Positions 1 to 9,683 of a DNA stretch of 64,000 nucleotides are shown here, piece by piece. Both the position numbers and the translations under genes were made by a program. Below the pieces are notes generated by a model, which was not told the DNA's origin, made no database searches, and saw only the letters and a program-made list of their open reading frames with translations. The stretch is from Terfezia claveryi (lineage: Eukaryota; Ascomycota; Pezizomycetes; Pezizales; Pezizaceae): contig WHUX01000242.1 in assembly GCA_015179025.1 (NCBI GenBank), forward strand, positions 1 to 64,000, in the 5' to 3' direction. How positions within the stretch are numbered: position 1 is the stretch's first letter; each line of letters opens with the position of its first letter.

Positions 1-1262
1 ATTTAACAGTTATTGGTACTACAAAATGCTCGCCAAACAAGCGAGATTCGTCAACAGACATAGATGCAGGAACAGAGAAAGACGACAAAGACAAATGACC
101 CAGGATAGGTCCCTTGCTAGTGTCAGTGACTATGCAAGGGACAGGGCTTTTCCCGACTCATCCACCTCTTCAATCCTGGATTCGGAGATGGCGTGGGCGG
201 CCATCGAGCGTTTTTGCGGAGGGGACATGCCACGATAAAATGGTCCCCCTTTCCGCATGCAATGCACAAACCCTGAGTGCGGCGACGGTCCCTTTCCTCC
301 TAGGTAAGACGAGGTCTACCTGCTGACAGGTCCATGGGGGCAGCCCCACCCGCTACCAGGGAGGGGTGTGCAGGCTTGTTGACTGGTGTGGGTTGTTGTT
401 GTTGGGTGCGTGCTGTCAGAAATAGTGTACGGGGAGTCGAGGTCGGGAGTGTCTTTTGGGGGGCTCTGAGTGCCGCTGTCTGCTGTTCCACCCAGCTAGC
501 TTGTTCAATAAGTCCCTCCAGGGTCTTGGTCGGTGGGCAGTAAACTAGAGCCTTTTTCAGCTCGAAGGTAAGCCCGTCTTTGAACTAATCGAGCTTGGCT
601 TCGTCATTCCAATTAAGCTCTGCTGCTAGCCTGGAGAACTCAGCGACATAGGCTGACAGTTCGTTGTGTTTTTGCTTGAGGTCTCGCAGGGCCCTGCTGG
701 CGGTTCCTTTAGGATCCGGGTCTCCGAAGGCTCGGTCCAGGATTGCCATTAGTGCTGGGATGTCTACCAGATCAATCCCCGTGGCCTTGACGAAGGGCTG
801 TACCTGGTCCATGGCCTTACCCTCCAGTAGGCCATAGACGTATGAGAGCTGGTGGTGGACGGTGGGGAACTTCGCCGAGTCCCCAGAGAGTTTTATCTGC
901 ACAGAGTTTTTCCATGCTCGTAGCCGGCCCCGGTCCCCATTAAACTTGGGCGGGGTGGGTAGGTCTTGTGTTTTCTGGTTTTTTGGACCATCGGTCAGGT
1001 CCAAAGCGCGAGTCAGTCTCCGGATGGTTATCCTGTCCTCTGCTGCATCTTCTCGGAGGAGGGTTATTTCATCTTCAGCTTCTCGGATTCGCCTTTCGAC
1101 TTTCTGAAAGTCCGCTCCTTGTTGTTCGCCGATGGCATAAGTATCTGTGAATATCTCGATCACAGTTCATCGGTATGCTGATAGTTCTGTCGTGTCTGAT
1201 GGGATCGGAGTCGCCCTCCAGGCTGCGAATCTATCGGTGGGTAGTGGAATGTTCGCGGACAT
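1..1262 (-). pseudogene. Ty3/gypsy-type retrotransposon gag (5' part of gag-pol), decayed
   Basis: The minus-strand frame starts at the ATG at 1262-1260 and stays open apart from three in-frame stops: TGA at 1167-1169, TAG at 585-587 and TAG at 300-302. The translation has a Gag capsid-like block (PPKFNGDRGRLRAWKNSVQI, then LSYVYGLLEGKA) and, near 275-230, a CCHC zinc knuckle CIACGKGDHFIVAC, which is typical of Gag. All three stops can be explained by C-to-T changes (CGA to TGA, CAG to TAG twice). Beyond the knuckle the frame breaks; near the window edge another frame reads HFVVPITVK, which resembles the stretch before a retropepsin, so an indel probably lies between. Protease, RT and integrase would lie off the left edge. 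Family assignment to Ty3/gypsy is likely; loss of function is clear from the stops. Confidence 0.8.
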
Positions 1263-1293
1263 CGTACCGGTTGGTCTGAAAGATCCAACGTAG

Positions 1294-1774
1294 TGTAACG
1301 TGGGCTCTGGGAACAAGGCGACCAAGGGGTATGCCGGGGAGAAGGCAGAGGCTAGGGCAAGACACACGTAGGAATGCTACGTGTGTGACTAGGGGAAGGC
1401 TGGGACGGGGGGCAAGGGCAAGAGGCAAGAGGGGCAGAGGGCAAGGGACACGAGACACGCGGAAGCAGTTGCCGTGTGTGTCAAGGGAGGCAGCTGGGCT
1501 GCAGAGACAAGGCGAGACAAGGAGGTGCACAAGGGAGATGCACCAACGTGGAGAGAAGCAAGGCCCTGTATTAGATATACAAGACATTGGATGGGGATCC
1601 AACGAGAGGGCGGAGGGACGAAGATATATATACATGATTCTAGACCAAGGCCGTGGAAGGAATAAGCTTCCCGAGATTCCTATCTCGGAAGCTAAGATAA
1701 CAATCACCCATCGACGACACCCGAACAAGCCTGTTCGAGTGTCAAATCAAGACTAAGAACACGGTTGTGACACT
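1294..1774 (-). repeat. 5' LTR of the gypsy-type element
   Basis: The segment upstream of gag begins TGTAAC and ends GTGACA on the plus strand, giving the TG...CA ends and short imperfect terminal inverted repeats expected of an LTR. It is 481 bp and lies 31 bp before the gag start codon. The interior is purine-rich (about 1385-1460). The partner LTR and the target-site duplication would be outside the window, so the boundaries are inferred from the termini only. No convincing tRNA primer-binding site was identified next to the inner end. Confidence 0.55.
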
Positions 1775-1786
1775 AGCGGACTAGAA

Positions 1787-1940
1787 TGAGGATGAAAAGT
1801 GGGTTGATGAAGGCGAGGCAGAAGAGCAGGAAGAGGAGGAACAGGATGTAGTTCCTCGGAATGAAAGTATGGAAGCATCTAAACAAGCTGGTGCTACTCT
1901 GCATGATCATCTCCGAAATCTTGTTCTTGAGCTCCAATAA
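1787..1940 (+). pseudogene. 3' end of a transposase-like gene cut off by the LTR element
   Basis: A plus-strand frame directly beside the LTR reads an acidic tail (NEDEKWVDEGEAEEQEEEEQ, then a short helix-like end) and stops with TAA at 1938-1940. It overlaps the end of the minus-strand DNA-binding ORF by 47 bp, the same tail-to-tail arrangement seen in the complete Harbinger element at 24.5-27.2 kb. The inference is that this is the C-terminus of the partner transposase, whose upstream part was separated when the LTR element inserted at 1774. No catalytic motif is in this short piece, so the identification rests on arrangement only. Confidence 0.35.
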
Positions 1941-3183
1941 GGCCATGGACATTGAACGGGCTATCGGGGGCTAAATTGGGGGCTGCATCGAAGGCTGGAT
2001 TGTTCGGTTGATTGGAGGCTGGATTGCTCGGTTGATTGGAGGCTGGATTGCTTGGTAGATTGCTCGGTGGATTGGAGGCAGTATAGAAGCTAGATATCTG
2101 GCTGGAATCAGGGGAGATCGGAGGAGGCCTCAGACCGTTAGCCAAAGCAAACATTTGTATTATCATTTGCCATTATCTATCCATCATGCGCTCTTTTGCT
2201 TCTTGATATATACTGCGTTCTTCCCGCTCTATTCTGCGCTCTTCATGCTCAATCTGGCGCTCCTCTTGAGCTCGTTTTGCCTCTTCTTCTTGCCACTTCA
2301 TCTCAGCCCTTCGTAGCTCTAATGCATCCTCTGCCTACTTTTGCTTTTGGCTCTCTCGAGTAATACTGACTTCTTCCAATAAGCACTTAGCCTTTATCTT
2401 AACCATCTTCCTATCCTTCGACCGTGAAACTCTAGATGAAGTCTCAGATGCCACTGAGTTTTGGCGTGAAGGTACTGAGCTCACCAGGGGTGGACTGAGT
2501 AGAGGCGGGCTCGGAGGAAGTAGAGTTCGTACAGGTTGGCTACCTGAGAGTTCGCTGGCAGAGGGTTCACTTGCGGACTCTTCGCTGGTGGAGCGTTCAC
2601 TGGCAGAGGGTTCGCTGGCTAAGGGTTTGCTGGCGGGGGGTTCACTAGCTGAGGGTTCGCTGCCTGAGGGTTTGCTGGCTGAGGGTTTGCTGGCTAAAGG
2701 TTTGCTGGCGGGCAGTTGGCTTGCGGGGGCTTCACTCGGTAGAGGTTGGCTTGCGGGGGCTTCACTCGGTGGAGGTTGGCTCGGAGCACTGGCTTCAGTG
2801 CATGATAGAATTTCCAAACTTCCGCTGAAGCTGGCATTAGGATGTTCTCCCCAAATACTATCTAATCGCCAGAAGAAAGGACATTTCTTCTCCAGCATAG
2901 CATTAATAGACTGCTCATTCTCTTTTGGACGCAGCCCCCATCCTGATTGATCTATTATTGCTCGAGCCTTCTTCCATTGGCCTTTCATATTTGCTATTTT
3001 CTGTCCTATTTGCACTGCTGTGATCTGATCTTTACTTTCGAATAGATCATCTTTGACTTGCTTATACCAAAGCATTTCCTTGCCTTTCATAACCTCCAGA
3101 TTGTCCTCCATCCAGCTTATTAGCTCCTCTGTTTCTTCTTTTCCCTATCTATACGATGAAGATGCTGATGACACTTGTGACAT
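1894..3183 (-). pseudogene. Transposon-borne Myb/SANT-like DNA-binding protein, decayed
   Basis: One continuous minus-strand frame starts at the ATG at 3183-3181 and runs to 1894, broken only by TAG at 3145-3147, TAG at 2335-2337 and TAA at 2173-2175. Each is explained by CAG or CAA changing to TAG or TAA. The N-terminal part (EELISWMEDN ... WGLRPKENEQSINAMLEKKC) looks like a Myb/SANT-like trihelix domain of the kind carried by PIF/Harbinger elements. It is followed by a long Ser/Pro/Ala/Glu repeat tract (about 2790-2510), a charged coiled-coil-like stretch (EERQIEHEERRIEREER), and a Pro/Asn/Ser repeat tail. No transposase catalytic domain is visible. The family call is by pattern only. Confidence 0.6.
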
Positions 3184-4361
3184 AATTGGATACGGGAAGT
3201 GGTGGAGGTGTTGTATGTTGTGCGTGGTGATGTCTATAGATGAATAAGCTGTAAATAAAAAATTTTGATCCCCTCCATCAACATCAATCGACTCCAGAGT
3301 CGATTAATGAAAGTGCTGCATATCAAGAAAAATTGATCTTAGCAAAGCAGGGTTGTTTGCCAAGAACCAATCAGCGTGTAGGCCAAGATCAAAAATTATG
3401 CATTTGATCCCAAAAATTTTCTCATTTGACTACCACTAGTAAGTCACAATCTCACAATCGTGGAGCCAAGTCTGCCTATCTTGCCACAAGTAGTAACGCT
3501 GCTACCATTAAAGGGAGAGATCAAAAGATATTGACAAGGGCTCCTATTCACCAGTTTTCCCGGTAGATAATCCCAGCACCCCACTTTAAAAAGAGGGGGA
3601 CTGTCAAGTTACCTAGCAAAGGATTTTGCGGAACATAAATTTCGCCTACGACAGAAGGGCCCCATATTAAGTTGCCAAGCTTCAAAGGCATGGATCACTC
3701 CCACATGGCAACTGCATGGGACCGATCCCAATGTGTGGGCTTGTTTACAAGAGCGTTGTAGAAAATTGATGTAACAAACTATTGGTAGCCAGTGAGGGAA
3801 AGCGCTAAGCGAGGCCCCGACTTCAACGGCGGCTTTTTGGTTTCCTTTGACAGTTGGCATTTCTTATCGCCTGTTCCTTAGTCGAAATGTATCTTCTGCA
3901 GCGCGGCTATCAGAAGGCATGAGCTAGGAATGAGCTGAGGATAAGTATCTGGAGAAAGGAACTCGCGTGCCGGTGGGGCACTTACCTAGCTAGGTAGGTA
4001 TATGTCTCGTACTAGGTAGCCCTAGTCTGGCTTGCACTAGCCCCTCCCCAGGACCTGTGACCAGACTATGTATAGCCTGTGTACCATGCTGGGCTAATCT
4101 TGCCTAGGTCCATTCCCTTACACGCCACATGGCAGGAAACTAATATAAACCGAACCCACCCCAAGATCTCTGCCCCTTGAAATTCAAGACTTGACGTTCA
4201 AAGCTCCCGCTCAACACAAAAGCGCACTGGTTCATTACCAGTTCATTACAACTAAGGCAATTACAGGCCTGTCGTACAAACATTATTTCATCACCCAAGT
4301 CATCGGCCCGAAAATCTGCATCCAGTCTGATCTCGCACACCCTTATCACACGAACATCAAC
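3184..4361. other. Gene-free, transposon-flank DNA
   Basis: I see no convincing gene. Around 3258-3270 and 3400-3420 there are repeated AT-rich TTGATCCC-containing stretches. The part at 3990-4090 carries motifs (TAGTCTGG, CCAGACTA, GCACTAGCCCCTC) that recur near 53.8-54.2 kb and 59.7-60.9 kb and probably belongs to a dispersed repeat family. Confidence 0.5.
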
Positions 4362-4742
4362 ATGCCTCGGTCTTTAGAATCTGCCAGGCTAATCCTAGTT
4401 AATGTGATTTCCATCCTCCTATATGCACAGAGTTTCATGAGCTAACAGATTCCTCTCTAGCATGGGCATCAGCGCTCTTCCACCTATTCTTATACCCCGT
4501 CTACAACGAACTCCGTATGTTCTGCAGACGAGTTGCGGCTTGCAGAGATTGAATCGCAATTGAAGCGACTTGAAGACAGCAGGATGCAAAAGCAAAGATT
4601 TGTTCCCAGTGAGAAGAAGTCTGAGTTGATTTCCAAGTTGGCACTCGGCGCCAAACTAGATAGGGCTCTGAGAAGAAGGATGAGTGGGCAAGACGCTTTA
4701 CCTAAGAGGGCTCCTATTGCGCTTCCCGCTAAGGCCCAGTGA
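4362..4742 (+). CDS. Small hypothetical protein with a charged C-terminal helix
   Basis: I do not recognise this gene. A consistent model is exon 1 at 4362-4397, a 63-nt intron at 4398-4460 (weak donor GTTAAT, good branch site CTAAC, acceptor TAG) and exon 2 at 4461-4742, giving about 105 residues. The C-terminal part (LRLAEIESQLKRLEDSRMQK, then SEKKSELISKLALG) is charged and probably helical or coiled-coil. An alternative frame in the region before 4520 encodes a hydrophobic stretch (ALFHLFLYPVYNEL) that looks protein-like, but using it would need introns of only about 30 nt. Either the gene is a small membrane protein with a structure I have not resolved, or only the C-terminal ORF is real. 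Confidence 0.35.
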
Positions 4743-5796
4743 TAAGATGAAGATGAGCAGTATTTGGGCGCTGTCTCTATGTTGAGCTTTTGAGGTGTGC
4801 GTGTTTGAATGTCTGGGTTGCTCATTTTCACTGCATGGTGAATTTTACCATGCCTTTGGTTTGGCTAAGGATGCATGCTGTTTAGCTCCGAGCCATTTTC
4901 TTGAAGCTTATTGGTCAAATTGGCAATAAGTAGTTGTTGCTTTAGTTACCATTGTCATGCTTTATTCTTTTTTTTTTTGGTGGAGCTTTCCTCATGACAG
5001 ACATCCCGATGGTTCCGGTTTTGTGACTGTTCTAGTTATGTCTCGCTTTTCTTTCATGCTGTACCATGTATCTGTTACCGTCGTTGTGGGTTTGTGCATA
5101 GTTTAATTTGTGAGGACTTTCATCTATGGCATTTAATTTAGATTTTACTACTTAGTGTTTGCTGTAGGTATTTCATTCTATGAATTTCAGGGACATGAAA
5201 TATAGGTATCCAATACATAGGTACTAGCCATTGATGGTAGCTCAAAATGCTTAGATATAATAAATTCGAGGTTGACAGTTGGCAAGCTCCAATTGTCATG
5301 TGACTATCCTGCATGGAGGGCCTGGTGCCGTGGTTTCTCAGTGACCACACATACGCGTGGCCGGTTTGGCAGTTTCCGCAAGCTGTCACTAACAAGTCCC
5401 ACAAAAGGGAAAAAAGTTTAATCATTGGGCTCTCTCCCCACATCGTTTTCCTCCGGCACCTTCAACCTCACCTTCTCTCCGGCACCGCTTTTTCCTTTCC
5501 ACTCACCCACCGATTCTCACATCCCCTGCGCTGTATCATTACGCCACTCCACTGTACCCTAAGATCACCGTCAGTACCCACACACCCCTCCTCAATCAAA
5601 TTCATACCTACGCAAACCTCCACATTTGCATCAAAGAGAGCCCTCCAACGTCACGGGATTAGCAATCACATCTGTAAGTATCCTGATTTTTGTGGATTGG
5701 TATTTGATTGCTCTCTCTTCACCGCCCCTTCCTCTTCATCAGAATTCCTCCGATCAAAATTTTTATTCTTAGTTCTGAAATATTTGCCACATAGTC
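4743..5796. other. Intergenic region and pyrimidine-rich promoter of the G3BP-like gene
   Basis: No gene is evident. The 5430-5640 stretch is strongly C/T-rich, as in many fungal core promoters and leaders, and directly precedes the start of the NTF2/RRM gene. Confidence 0.5.
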
Positions 5797-7608
5797 ATGG
5801 CCTCCAACGGTTACCCTCAGCAGGGCGAGAGCACTTCACCAGCCACCACGACAATGTCTGCGGGTCAATCTTCTGGCAGCACTGCTAAGCCGCCTGACCA
5901 AGTTGGCTGGTACTTCGTTGAGCAATATTACACTACATTGGGGAAGAACCCCGATCAAGTGAGCGTGAGTATTGCATACACCTCAGCTGTAAGACCATTA
6001 GCAATACAGCTGACACAAAATAGTTGTTCTATGGTAAGAAATCTTCATTAGTTTGGGGAACGGAAGGCGAGGTTCAGCCTATGGTTCAAGGCAGACATGT
6101 TTGTTCACACATACTTGATTGGAATGAATTTGGTTCTAACATGGTTCTGGTAGGAAATCTCCGAGCGAATCAAGTCCTTGCACTTTAAGGACTGCAAGGT
6201 CCGCGTTACCAATGTTGATTCACAGGCTTCTGCTGATGGAGGGATCCTAATTCAAGTCATGGGTGAGATGATCAATGATCAGGGACCTTGTCAGAGGTTC
6301 ACTCAAACGTTCTTTCTTGCTGAGCAACCAAATGGCTACTTCGTATTGAACGATATCTTCCGTTATCTGAAGGAAGAAGAGGAAGAGGAGGAGGGAGTGG
6401 AGGAGGAGGCGGAGGAGGAGGGGGAGGGACTACTCGAAGAGAACGCTGAAGAGGAAGTCCTTCCAGAGGAAGAGGAGGCAGCTCCTGAACCAGAAGCTAT
6501 ACCCGTTGAGGAATTTCCAGTCGAGGAGCCAGTAAAGGAGAGCGAGGATACTAGCGTTCCAATTGAGGCTGAACCAGAGCCGGAGCAAACTAAGCCTGAG
6601 GAGCCTGTATCAATTGCTCCAGCCGTTCCAGAGATCTCGGCCGCTGTCCCAACTGTGAACGAAATCACAAATGGGACACCGGTCGTGGAAGAAGCTGAAT
6701 CTGTGCCTGAGCCTATGGTTGAAGAGCCAGAGGCTGTTCCTGAATCCACTGAGGAGGCTCTACCATCTGCACCAGCACCACAGGCTGAGTCTATTGATAT
6801 TACTCCTGCGCAACTCACTCCAGTTGCTACCCCGCCGCCACAGCAGACACCAGTGGAGAAGCCAGCAGCCCCAGTTCCCCCCCCGGCGCCTGCTAAGCCG
6901 GCTACCTGGGCAAGTCTGCTCGGGTCAAACGCTAGGCCAACTGTCCCAGCTACTCAAGCACCACCGGTGTCTCAACAGCCAGTCCAGACTTCACAGTCAA
7001 ACACCGCTGCTACGGCCTCTACTCCGACCTCTACCTCAAGCGGGCAGGGATGGCAAAGCGTGTCCGACAGCTCAAGACGCTATGCGAAACCAACATCTAT
7101 TGTAGGTGCTGGTGATTTGCAAACCCAAGCCTATATCAAATTGGTCTCGGAGAACATTGATGTTAGCAGCTTAAAGGATGTATTGGGAAATTTTGGTATC
7201 ATCAAGAATTTTGAGGTTAACAGGGAAAGGGTACGTATAACGATTGATTTTCTTGATCTACTTTCAATGCTGACTGCTGTTAAGAGTTGTGTATTCGTCG
7301 AATTTGATACCCCAGCCAGCGTCAAAGCAGCAAAGGGTGCCAGCCCCCTGCGCATTGGTGATCAAAATATCTATGTTGATGAGCGTCGGGTACCTGTTAT
7401 GAGGGTAAGTAGACCTGGTAGCTATGGCCCGCGCAACCAAGCTGGAGGTCAGCGTGGTGGTGAAAGACAAGGCCAAGGGAGGGGTGGGTTCCAGAGGGTT
7501 GAAGGTCGGTTTGATGGAAGAGGGGATTCTCGAGAGGGAGGACGTGGCAGTGCCCGGGGCGGTAGAGCCACTCCGCGCGGTAGCCATGGTGCCGCTGCAA
7601 CCAACTAG
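5797..7608 (+). CDS. G3BP-like NTF2- and RRM-domain RNA-binding protein
   Basis: Exons are 5797-5964, 6024-6098, 6154-7230 and 7285-7608, giving 547 residues. The N-terminus is an NTF2-like fold: GWYFVEQYYTTLGKNPDQ, LFYG, VWGTEGEVQPMVQGRHEI, and HFKDCKVRVTNVDSQ. A long Glu/Pro-rich acidic linker follows, then an RRM (AYIKLVSENIDVSSLKD ... SCVFVEFDTP) and a C-terminal RGG/Arg-Gly tail. This domain order is that of G3BP/Rasputin, yeast Bre5 and fission yeast Nxt3, which act with a ubiquitin protease and in stress granules; that role is known for the family and inferred here. The third intron (7231-7284) is 54 nt, in phase and stop-free, so retention would insert 18 residues within the RRM. The start ATG opens a natural NTF2 N-terminus. 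Confidence 0.9.
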
Positions 7609-9683
7609 GAAGGGGATACAGGACATATGCCCAAAAGGTGAATAATATTTTTCATTTGATGGGTAGTCATTGGATATTGAGGCTGATATTCTCTTACCGT
7701 AGATGCCCCGTCTTTTGGAAGTAGCCAGAGCAGAAATGCACTCTTATCAGACATGTCTTTGGCTCTTGGGTTTTTATTTGTTGATGTATCTCCGTTTCGT
7801 GGCCCCTATCTCTTTGTCTTTCTTGTATCCTGTTGGGCTTGTCTTATTTCTTCCAATTATTATTCCTTCTTTCAAAAACGGCTTTTCAGGTGTTCTGATT
7901 TCTGTTATTCGTATGTTCTTTTTTCTTTACGTCCTCCTCATTCGGATCTTTCTTTAGAGAGCCTCAATTTGATTCGATAATGGCCAATGTGGTAGGATAC
8001 AGTCTGTCTTTGGGGTTATAAAGTCCGTGTGACGCATCACACATTACTGGGGGCTGGGGTTACTGTGGTACAGCAGGTTAGTTAATACTGGGCTGGGACA
8101 CGAATGATGATTACCAGGCATCTCACGACATCTACACCATTAAAGCATCCACTTGTTACGAACTTCTTTCACTAAGTCAGCATGTCAGCAAGGTTCGCTG
8201 TTCCGGTTTTCACTCATACACACAATTTTATATTAACTCTCTTTCCTTTTAGGCTCTCGAGCAAATAGCAAGTGTTTGCATTGTTTGGCTTATTATTTTC
8301 GTATCTCTGCTTGCGTTTTCTGTGTTTAGTAAGTGCTCAAGTGATGGCATGCATGTTCTGTGGCTACACAAGTGTGGCTGCACAAGCTGATTGCGGTAAC
8401 GAGCAATACTCCCTGGTTTGATATTGCTAATGTTCTCACCGTGTTGTATGTTACATATTTTGATTCTGAAATTAAAAATTTCCTCGGTGGTGTTCTTCTT
8501 CTGGCGTGCCTGTTCGGTCTTTGAATCCTTATACAGCTTTCTGTTCGTAAAGTTAAAGCACTTAATTACAGTTCATTTCAATATGCATGTCGCCAGTCAC
8601 AGTGAAGCTCAAAATACAGACCACGCATCAATTTTACTATAGCCATGTAGTTAATTGCTTTTAGAACCTAATCTCGTGGCAGGACTCTTATACAGCTTGC
8701 GTTATATAATAAGCCTAAGAGTCTGTATACGAGAGCTAAGTGCTTGAGGTCAAGGTGCAGCTTGAGTTCAGGGTAAGCCAATCACAGGGTCGCCAAGTTG
8801 TGCAACCCAGATCTCTGGTCAAACCATGAAAAACTCTCTTGTGAAATTGGGTTGGTCATTTTCTGCATCCATCTACATATGCATGCACATGAGATCTAGA
8901 AATGTCTTGGGGCTTGAATCTTGAATCTTGAATTGGGATCGTCAAGAAATTTGAAGCTGAACGATATATTTGTGCATATGTGCTTCATGCTATATCTGAA
9001 AAAAATAGCTCAATGTCCAGATGAGAATCGATCGGATCTATGAAAAGTGCATCGAGCTCGAGACTGGTCATGAGTGGGTTCTATTCTGTTGAGGTTGACG
9101 TCTGCTGTCTACTGTTTCTCAAGTACTTTCCTGAAAGAAGCTAGCTTTGCAATTGCCTGGTTTGTTGATGTCCGTTTGGAGGCTACAGTACAGTACATCC
9201 CTGCATGAAGTTCCCTGCAAAATGACAGTATTATCTACCTGGTGATTGCTACAGAGCTAGTATCCTCCACCAACCCCTCCTCTGGTGTTGCAGCTGTCAT
9301 TTCCGCTGTGTTTTTTGTGAAGTTTTCAACTAAGTCTTAAGTGCCGTAACGTATACCTAATTTCCTAAGCTTAAATTTCCGGTTCGGCAAAGAAAGGAGC
9401 TTGAGCTTGATAGGCTAATAAGGCTAGTGTTGAACAGCTGGCCGAGCCGCCTCAAGGCTGTTAGGCTGTACTTGCGGGTAGCACTTGGAGTTATCACCAC
9501 TACCAACCTTATAACCAAGTTATCGGGCCCTTCTCTGCTTCGAACTTCTTCCGTTATATTCAATAATACGGTATTTTTACATCGCTATATTTAAGTCGTC
9601 GCAAATATTCTATAGGAAACACCACCACGAGCACCATATTCTCCTAACTACACTCAAGGCGCTGGCTCAGGACATATGCAAGC
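7609..9683. other. Gene-free 2-kb interval
   Basis: Only short open frames without recognisable similarity occur here, and nothing supports a gene. The sequence is rather T-rich near 7740-7960 (probably 3' UTR) and otherwise unremarkable; the last part is presumably the promoter of the septin-like gene. Confidence 0.5.

Noticed and set aside
1231..1756. Long open frames on both strands across the LTR
   Set aside because: They are created by the purine-rich LTR interior and show no protein-like pattern.
2588..2950. Leu/Ala/Gly repeat frame on the plus strand
   Set aside because: Antisense of the Ser/Pro/Ala repeat of the Myb-like pseudogene.
4398..4560. Two introns of about 30 nt giving a hydrophobic small protein
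   Set aside because: All other introns in the window are 45 nt or longer; a single 63-nt intron with a proper branch site also gives an open frame.
6363..6818. Ser-rich minus-strand open frame of 151 codons
   Set aside because: Antisense to the Glu/Pro-rich linker of the G3BP-like gene; GAG/GAA codons read backward give Ser-rich frames. It is a shadow.
7408..7460. GTAAGT donor near the end of the G3BP-like gene
   Set aside because: Reading through gives a natural RGG tail with no better acceptor nearby.
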